Origin: Vitrella brassicaformis
Lineage: Eukaryota > Sar > Vitrellaceae
Direction of reading: 5' to 3'
Assembly: GCA_001179505.1 (NCBI GenBank)
Contig: CDMY01000897.1
Location: 62,001-126,000, forward strand
DNA: 64,000 nucleotides
The translations under genes and the position numbers were made by a program. The first letter of the stretch is position 1; each line of letters starts with the position of its first letter. This document shows, in pieces, positions 56,101 through 64,000 of this stretch. The notes below the pieces were generated by a model, which saw only the letters and a list, made by a program, of their open reading frames with translations, did not search any database and was not told the origin of the DNA.

Positions 56101-59100
56101 CGATATGCATAGGACGCTGATTCGTTGTTCGGCGGTGCGAGTGCGGCCTTCCCCTCGTATACCATCTCATTTACGCTGGACTTCACCAAACCATTGTCAA
56201 CTGCCCCCGCGGCCATCCCCACCTCAGCCAGCGGCAGCGCACCGCCCGGGACGCTCATGCAGGCCCCGGGGAGAGACAAACAGAAAAAGGAAGAAGGTAT
56301 CCATCCATTAACCCGATCTGATCCAATGCAGAGACAGACAGACAAGGGCTCTCTGCTATTTCTTTCTGTTTGTGTGCTGTGCAGTTGTGGAGGACGCCCG
56401 TGGGTTTCAGGCGCTGCTGGACTGCTCTGCGTGCAACCTGCCGTCTGTGTGGATCAGCTACCAGGACCACCGTGTGTGGGTGCAGGTCCCCACGCAGGAC
56501 GACCACCTCGAGTCGGCCGTCTCGTCCGCCGCTATCGACACCTACACTGCACAAGCCGCGGGACTCATCGTCACCGTGGTCAGTGAGCGATGGATGCACC
56601 CATGTCATCCTGTCTGTGGCTTTGCTCTGGGGGAGCACTTCTTCCGTGTGCTTCGTGTTTGTGTGCAGGTGGTGAACGGGACATCTGTGCAGTTCTACTT
56701 CAACTCTCATGCGCAGCTGACGGCCCAGCCCTTGCGGCTGACAGCCTTTGCCAAGCCAGTGCACGAGGGCGCCATCTACTCAGGCAGACACATCGACATC
56801 AGAGGCACGCAGGACACACGCACACACACACACACACCCAAGGGACATGACCCTCCCTCTCTGTGTGGGTGCAGGACCGAATCCCTTTGAAGGTCGTCTG
56901 GTCAACATCCGACTGTTCCCCAGGTCAGCCGAGACGACACGCATCAGGTTGGCCGTTGTCGGCCGATGTGTCACGTCCCTATCTCACACACATACAGGGC
57001 GTTTGCCAAGCACGAGGTCGAGAGTTTGGTTCGGTCGAGCAAGCGTGATCTGCAGAGCATCAAGACCAAAGAGGGAGCCGGCAAGGGCAGGCGCAGAATT
57101 GGCAAACAAGAGACCGCCGATGCCGACCTGGTCACCGAAGACGAGCAGGAACAAGAACCGTCCACCGACCAGGAATGTATGTTAGTTTTAAAACATGGAG
57201 ACATACGCATAACATATGACACCCACATCTGCCCTCGGTGTTCGTGCAGCGTCTCAGAATATTTTGGAGGTGACGCAGCTGCTGGCGTTGTTTGTGGAGC
57301 GCACCTTTGCCCCCGCCCGGCACAAGAAGAGCCGCGCCATCACGAACCTGAGGTTGCAGCAATGGATGCTCCTCGACCTGGTCAACTCAACCACAGACAC
57401 ACAGACCCGGAGCCGCGCAGATATGTGTTTTGGACTGCAATGTTGCAATGCCTGTGTGTGCGGGCTGCAGGGTTTGTGTTCTCTGTATGTGCCTACCACC
57501 CACCCTGCTTATGGGGACCTCGTGCGCCAGCCATTCGACCAAACACTCAAAATGGTCGGTCAGCCGTGTAGCCAGCCGAAATGTGTCCCCATATTTCTGC
57601 GTGCATGTGTTTGTGTGCTGTCAGATAGGTGTGATGCTGGATCGTGAGGAGCTTGTAGAGGAGGCTGCCATGGGTGTGCTGCCGCCCGAGGAGCAGTCGG
57701 TGATCCTCGCGGCGTCCGTGTTCGTCGCACAGATCCTCAAATCACCCAGAGGTGCAGACAGACAGACACGCTTCACACTCATGGATGTGATGTGTATTCA
57801 TGTGATATGTATGTGTGCGTTTCCAGGCAAGCAGATCTTGGTGCAGGACGACACTGTGGCCACGACGGTCGTGAAGATCATACCCTTCAGGTACGTGCAC
57901 ACACTGTGTGGGGCCGCAGGATGCACAACATTGGCAGGCACCAACAACCGTCTGTCTGGCCTGTGTGTCTGCATGCAGCGAGATCCCGATCGATTTGCAG
58001 GAGTATGTGTCGCGGCAGCTAGAGGCCCTCTCTGTCAAAATGTGTGTTGTGCTCCTGCACGCAAACCAGACCCTCGCCACAACCGTAAGCTCCACACACG
58101 TGTGCGTGTGCGTCAATGTCACGGCGCCGTCCGGTTCTATCTATTCAGACGTTGGTGATGCAAGCTTTGGTGAAGCGGATCTTCAACGAGCAGGGGCTGA
58201 TATACAAGGAGGACCTGCAGGAGATACTCGTCAACAGAGGACTACTCGCGCTTGAGAGACTGCTCGTTGAGGCCGGGGGCGACACCGTCGTAGACGACAC
58301 AACCGCGCCCGGCGAGTCCGAAGGTGAGCACAATAACCGTGGCGACACGACGGACGGATGCAGGAGTATAATTTCTCGCTCACTGTCTGCTCGTCAGGTC
58401 TTCTTGGGTGTGTCCGTCGTGTGTATCGTCAGCTGCACACACAGCTGCACCATGTTGTCGATGAGCTCGTGCGCGGCCTGCCGCTGGACCCACACACGGT
58501 GTCCTCACTGAGCCGGCTCGTCAACACATCGGCGGGTGTACCGTTCGTAAGCAAGAAAGGCCACACGCACCAGCACAGTTGTGTGGGTGAGGTGGACGAC
58601 CATTGTCTGTCTATGTTGCTGTCAGAACATGTATTTCCCGGCGGAGAGCACCAAGCTGACGCGTCTGCCTGAGAGTGATGGTGGGAAGAGTTAGATAGAC
58701 AGACAGACACGTGAATGCAGACCACTCAGCGAGTGTCCCCTGTCTATATGCAGATCCCCTGACGGCCTACGAGATGATGCAGCCGGTCAATGTCCCCACG
58801 GCCAAAATGCTACAGGTAGTACACACAAGAGACAGACACCTTTCATGTGTGGCGACTCACCTCATGTCATGCGCGCCCTCCATTCATGGGCGCTGATGCT
58901 GCAGGTGTATTCGTATCGGTACTACCCCCTGTCGTATCGTGTCCGTGAGTGGAAGGGCGCCCGGCTGCGTGTGAGCGACAGCATCTCGTTGCGCGACGCG
59001 CAGACGGCTGCCTCGCCCGCCATAGAGGAGGGGGGCTACACGGCAACCAATAGTGTCTACATTCACATACAGGGCAGCAGGCACCACACCAAAGTCGACC

Positions 59101-62100
59101 TTGAGGTAACCTACTTACCGTGGACACATTTGGAAACTGCACATGTCTATTGAGTGTATGTGCATATTTCTGTCTCAGGTCCGCATTCGTCCAATTCATG
59201 AGCCTCCCTTGTGTCCGCAGAAGACCGTGCAGTTCCTCACGGCACCGGAACGGATTGTGCCATACTGCCTGTTCCTGCTGAGGTCATCCAAGTTCGCACA
59301 CATGCCGGAGGTGTGGGCCAACGCAGCCCTGCTGCTGTCTGCCACAGCAATCGACGTGACCACAAACAGAGAGAGAGGCACGGAAAACGGCCGCCAACAA
59401 TCGCTTTGTGTTGCAGCGTAACGACCCCGACATGGTAGCGCGTCACCTGTCGTCCCTCGTGCGGTCCGCTCTCTTGTCCGACTGGAACTGTCGGACGATC
59501 TGCATCGAAGTACTTCATAAGTAAGATGCATCCTCGCCATTCATCCATCCATTAATCCATTCATCCATCCATGTCAATGTTGGCCTCACTCAGAGTGTTG
59601 TACCCCGATCGCCACTTGATGCCCCTGCTGATGGCCGCGGCCATCTCCACGAAGACCCCGCAGGAGCACAGGGCAGACCTGGTGCGGCTCACAGCCAGGA
59701 TAGGCCATCCATCCTTCACACCCGACGAAGGATTCGCTGAGTTCCTCGCAATCACTCGTAGCGCCGACATGCGCGTCTTTGGCGCTCCACCCGAAGGCAA
59801 GTGCGTCGACAAAATGTTGAGACATATTATGACAGGTCGTGTTTTCAAGTGCAGGCAGTGTCATCAGCGTAGGATCCGGTGAGTTTGAGGGTTGGGTGAT
59901 CCAGCCGGGCAGCCAGGAGCACGGCGAGCTCGTGAGGAGCCTCACCATTCCCGAGTCCGGCGCATTTGCCCGTGCCCAGCCGGCGGGTGTGGCGACCATC
60001 CTGCTGGCACAAGTCATGGGCGCCGCGGAGGACCTGCAGCTGGCCGCTGTAGAGCTCACAGAACAGGTAGGCATAGCGTGGTCTATATGGTACACACAAC
60101 GGCGATACTGCTTGCACAGGTCATATTGCGTGACGACGAGTCGCTGTCGCGGCTTGTGTCTGAGGTCAAAGACAAGCAAGGGGCACTGCTACCGAATGGC
60201 ACGATATTCAAGGTAGGTATCATACATACTGTACTGGCTGACGTGCGGGGAGTCTGTCCATATCCGTTTTACAGGTGTGGAAGGCCCTCTGCGACCTACT
60301 CGCCAGCAAGAATGACGCGCTGAGGGTAAACACAAAAGGCGGAAACTGTGGCGTACACAACGAACGTGCTTTGACGTTGTCGCTTTGCAGGCGTCGTCTG
60401 CCCGTCTGCTGCACAGCATGTACACCCGCAGGCCCGCGCAGACTCTGTCACTGTTCGCGCCTCCGAGAGACATCAACCTGTGGATCCTCCCGAAGCTTGT
60501 CAGTGGGCAACCAGAGAGACTACACTCGTCTCAGGCCATCCCGTATCAACGTATCTTCCTGCTGTTGTGCCTGCAGCTGGGCTGCTTGGGTCATCCTGAC
60601 GACAACACAGTGACTGACGTGCTGGAGATCCTCTCGCCACTCGCAGAGGAGCAGGGAGGTCCGTGGAATGAATGACACAAGCGTCCGTGAGACGGATGTG
60701 GCGAACTCACGGTCCCTGTCTGCTTGTTCACAGGCAAGGAGCTGGTGCTGGGCAAGAAACCAAAGGCCGAGTGAGCAACGGCACCGACACAGAGACCGAC
60801 AGTGACGCGACTCCGCCCCGTCACGTCTGCTTGCAGGGTGCTTGTGGAGCTGATCAAAACCATCCGGCCTAACTTCATCCTCAGCGCAATGGAATGGAAG
60901 GTATATGCCTAACCACCACGGGGCAGCCCGTTCTCTCGGTGTGTGTTGTCAGGCGTCTGTGCGCAACTTCATCTTGACAATAGTGTTGCACGAGAAGGTG
61001 CTGACGGAGCTAACCACGTCCTCTGACCTGGTGGACGAGTTCTGGGAGGTCGTCGTGCAAGTCCTCAGGGTTGGTGACAAAAACACCCGCTCACAGACAT
61101 ATCGGTGGACGAATGATTGCTTGCCAGACGGGAGGCGTGACGGGGCAGTCGTTTGTGTCCAAGACCCTTCAGTCACTGTCCACTCTCGCCGGCAAACGGG
61201 CCTCTCAGTCCAGAGACCTCACCATGGTCGAAAGCGTATGCTCCAAACGAGGTCAGTGGGACACGGGAATGATGCGGCGGAGAGGCTCCCTCTTCATGTG
61301 CATGTTACCGCTTCAGTGCTCGTGCCTCTTGTGACGCATCTGTCGACCATCCCTGAGAGGGCCGGCAAGCAAGCCAGCGGCGCATCTGCCATGGTGAGCG
61401 AGTGACCCCGTACATATGAGCGCGATGTAACACACACGCCTGCACTCATGTGTTTGGCCAGGCGTTTGTCCCCGACGAGATATTGAAACTGCTCCGTTTC
61501 GTGCCGACGACGAGGCAGACGGAGATCCTCTCGGACATCCTCGAGAGCCTCCTCACGCAGCCAGGACAGAGCGAGAACACCAGCATCAAGGCCTATTGTG
61601 CGCGCATCCTGCTGGTGTATTTCTCGTCTGCTCTCGTGCGGCCCTTCCAAGCCCAGTGGTTCAACAAATCCACAGAAGAGGGCGGCATCGACCTGGCACC
61701 GCTGCAAGTAATACCACATGTGTCTCATCCGTGTGTGTCTCGTGTGTGTATGGCCTCGACCCTCCACAGATCTCTGTTCCCGGCGTGGCAAGTCTCCGTA
61801 TCCGGCTCGAGTCACGGAAGATGGGTGGCGGTCTGTGTCCCCTGGTGTCGACTCAGAGCAAGGAGGCGGCGGTGTCTCAGGAGAAGGCCGAGCATCGGCT
61901 GATGAACCTCAATCAGAGCACACCCGACATTTCGTTTGCCGCAGAGTTCCACAACGTGACCACCGGCACCGTGTGGCTCGGTGTGGAGAAGCAGCTGGTG
62001 TCGACCAAGGGAGGTGAGGAGTTCTGGGTCAAGATTGTGCCCGCGTTCCTCTTCGAGAAGATCAGTCTCGACGCCGTCAACTCCTTCCTCAAGTCCGGGC

Positions 62101-64000
62101 ACTTCAACAAAATCGTCGGCCTGCTTGTGCAAGGTAGGTGGCCTTTCCAACAATCCGCCGAAGCCACAAACGGCAGCAAAGCATTTGTGACTGTCCAACA
62201 GGCAAGGATAATCGGTTCCGCGCGTCATCGTCCGTGCTGTACAGTCTGAGTTGGCTGCACGGCGTCATAGCCAACAGCAACATGACCGAAGAGCTGCCCG
62301 AGTTCGACCCTGCTAATGTCGACCTGCTGCCGTTGCTGCGGCTCACACGCACTCTTGTGCAGAAGTGCGCCACGCTGAGGCCCGATGCCAAAGAGTTGGA
62401 ACTCATGAGGGAGCATCTGTCAATCACTGAGGTACAGAATGGTTGATGATGAGAAGTGATGGCTTCCGTCAAATTCGTTTGTATGTGTCATCGTGTCACC
62501 AGAGAACTCTCTATCGCCTGGCCCAGATATCCAAGTTCCGGACAGCCCTTCTTGGCGGAGAGGACTGGGAGAACCTTCCCCTCTTGCTCGAGATCCTGCA
62601 GCACCGCCTCACACCCGAATGGATCGCAGCCATGACGCGACTGCTGGCAGTCCTGCAAGACCATGACCCTGCCAGCGTCCCGTCTGTCTTTTCAGCGCTT
62701 CTCCTGTACGTCCCCGAGAGGGCAGAACTGATGAGTGCCAACCGTGCCACCGCAGTTGGGCACGTGCTGAATGCCTATGGCCGTCTGTTGGAGGAAGGCC
62801 TCATCCCCACGTTTCTCGAAACGTTCCGGCGGGGTGGCTTCACGAGTGTGACGGGATCAGGCCCCATGTCAAGTGCGCTCAGGGGAGCCGTCGACAGCAC
62901 GAAGCGGTCTGACGTGAGCCACGTTGTAAACATGCTCACGTTCCAGGAGGACACGGCCGTGCGGGCCAGCTGTCTTCGAGTGCTGCGGGCGCTGGGCACA
63001 CGGAGATACCGCGAGCAGCCGATTCTATCTATCTGCCGCCTGCACAACCTGTCGATGCAAAACGCAGCCGCCAGCTTCGCAGCAGCCAAGAATCAGACGG
63101 GCGAGGGACTTCCATCTGCCGGCCTGGCATACCCCCTTCCGTCTGAGTGCCTGGTCATGCCTCCCTTCGCCTACTCTGTGTGGGTCTACCCCGTGCAGCC
63201 CATCACCCAGGCCGTCAAGTCGCAGTTCGTCTTTACTCACGTGTCAGACTCGCATGCAACCTGGCCAATCAGCCTCGTCGTGACACCCATCGGCACTCTG
63301 GGGGTCCGGATCGGCCCCGAGTCGGCGCCGAGCGGCCGCACAGAGCTGGTGGTTAGGGAACTGCAGTGGTCGCATCTCGTGCTGGTCGTGGAGCGCAAGA
63401 AGGCCGTCGCGTACGTCAACGGCATCAAGGCGTGCGAGGCCCACCTAGCAGCGCAGGATGCTCAATCTGACATCTCTTCGACTCAGACCGCACGGACGTC
63501 GAGAAGATTAGGGGGCGTGTGCTATGTTGGAGTCCCTCCACCGGATGTGGTGGGTTTCAGCACGGCGAACTGGTTCTTTCCGGGATACGTCTATAGGCTG
63601 ACATACCATGATGAAGGGCTCGCGGCGCAGGTACACGAAAAACGAAAGAATGCATGACTTCGGGAAGCTTGCCAACATCACTTGTCCTGTCTCTCTCACA
63701 GGACGTCGAACAGATCTACGACATGTCAGTAGCCAACACGTCAAGCCTGCCGTCCGCCGAGGAGCTCGAGGCCCTCGAAGGCCATCGCCGCACCCTCACC
63801 TTCCCCAGTCATCGATTCCTGCCCAACCCACTCTACTATGTCACATCCAGCGACTCGTGGGACCAGCTCAGCCCAGTCATCAGAGACACGCTAGCGTCGC
63901 GAGCTCATTTGACTGACGAAGGGAGAAGCGGCCCCATAGCTGAGCTGCGAAGAGAGGGCGGCGGGCTGTTTGCAACGCTTCTGGACCTCGAGAAGCAGAT
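53151..64000 (+). CDS. Giant multi-exon protein with LamG/ConA-like and helical-repeat regions, 3' end outside window
   Basis: The proposed start is ATG 53151 (MAAISGGVQNILRRAGDLGQ). At least 35 exons keep frame to the window end, giving >2000 residues. The N-terminal part has VFNYLENYHEEYPSHQQPSE, LRECRLEVLPFDRDSRTLYD, then beta-rich segments (NITFSFHFALESFPV, IRCVVNISLDGLSYLSLYK) interrupted by Gln- and Lys/Glu-rich inserts. More ConA/LamG-like units follow: YTISFTLDFTKPL.., SVQFYFNSHAQLTAQPLRLT, GRLVNIRLFPR; ISFAAEFHNVTTGTVWLGVE; and FAYSVWVYPVQPITQAVKSQ, LQWSHLVLVVERKKAVAYVN, TANWFFPGYVYRLTYHDEGL. Between them are long helical stretches typical of ARM/HEAT-like solenoids. LamG-like units flanked by solenoids occur in very large alveolate proteins. 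I cannot name the family. A HECT or BEACH domain, if present, would lie past 64000. Confidence 0.7.

Overview
This window is nuclear DNA of a eukaryote. Genes are GC-rich and split by many short GT-AG introns (about 30 to 300 nt). Almost every intron and spacer carries (TG)n/(CA)n and CTGT microsatellites, and a (TG)n run often sits directly before the CAG acceptor. The gene style, a GGPP synthase with a bipartite signal-plus-transit leader, and long low-complexity proteins suggest an alveolate with a complex plastid. A chromerid such as Vitrella brassicaformis is my best guess; that is inference, not a database match. There is no operon structure, RNA gene or CRISPR array that I can support. 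A 300-base block of N (13563-13862) marks an assembly gap.

Left third (1-22 kb): the 3' part of an unidentified gene (+), then a 16-exon minus-strand gene for a 1708-residue protein with four membrane segments and a huge acidic, Q- and A-rich tail. Divergent from it is an 11-exon RRM + KH RNA-binding protein. After the gap comes MSH2 (DNA mismatch repair, +). Then follow a minus-strand stub holding only the C-terminal end of the CCR4-NOT scaffold NOT1, and a tiny secreted-protein gene.

Middle (22-41 kb): a kinase-like gene with frame breaks, a duplicated piece of the 1708-residue gene, a beta-galactosidase-family (GH35) membrane protein whose two catalytic glutamates appear replaced, a single-exon ankyrin-type gene, a GT34-type glycosyltransferase, and a ZC3H14/Nab2-type poly(A) RNA-binding zinc-finger protein.

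Right third (41-64 kb): a Q-rich membrane protein, a ClpB-type AAA+ chaperone gene that is physically split by a complete same-strand pseudokinase gene, a plastid-type GGPP synthase, and the first about 11 kb of a giant (>2000 residue) protein that runs off the window.

The most unusual signals are these. (1) A roughly 430-bp cassette holding the start regions of two divergent genes (GGPP synthase and Clp) is present a second time, inverted, 26 kb away between two unrelated genes. (2) The Clp gene is split around a pseudokinase and has a degenerate first ATPase domain. (3) The GH35 protein has lost its catalytic residues. (4) A 70-bp dispersed repeat occurs four times. Several frame breaks fall in G/C homopolymers, so assembly error must be excluded before calling pseudogenes. 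All exon boundaries were placed by eye from GT-AG sites, reading-frame continuity and protein sense.
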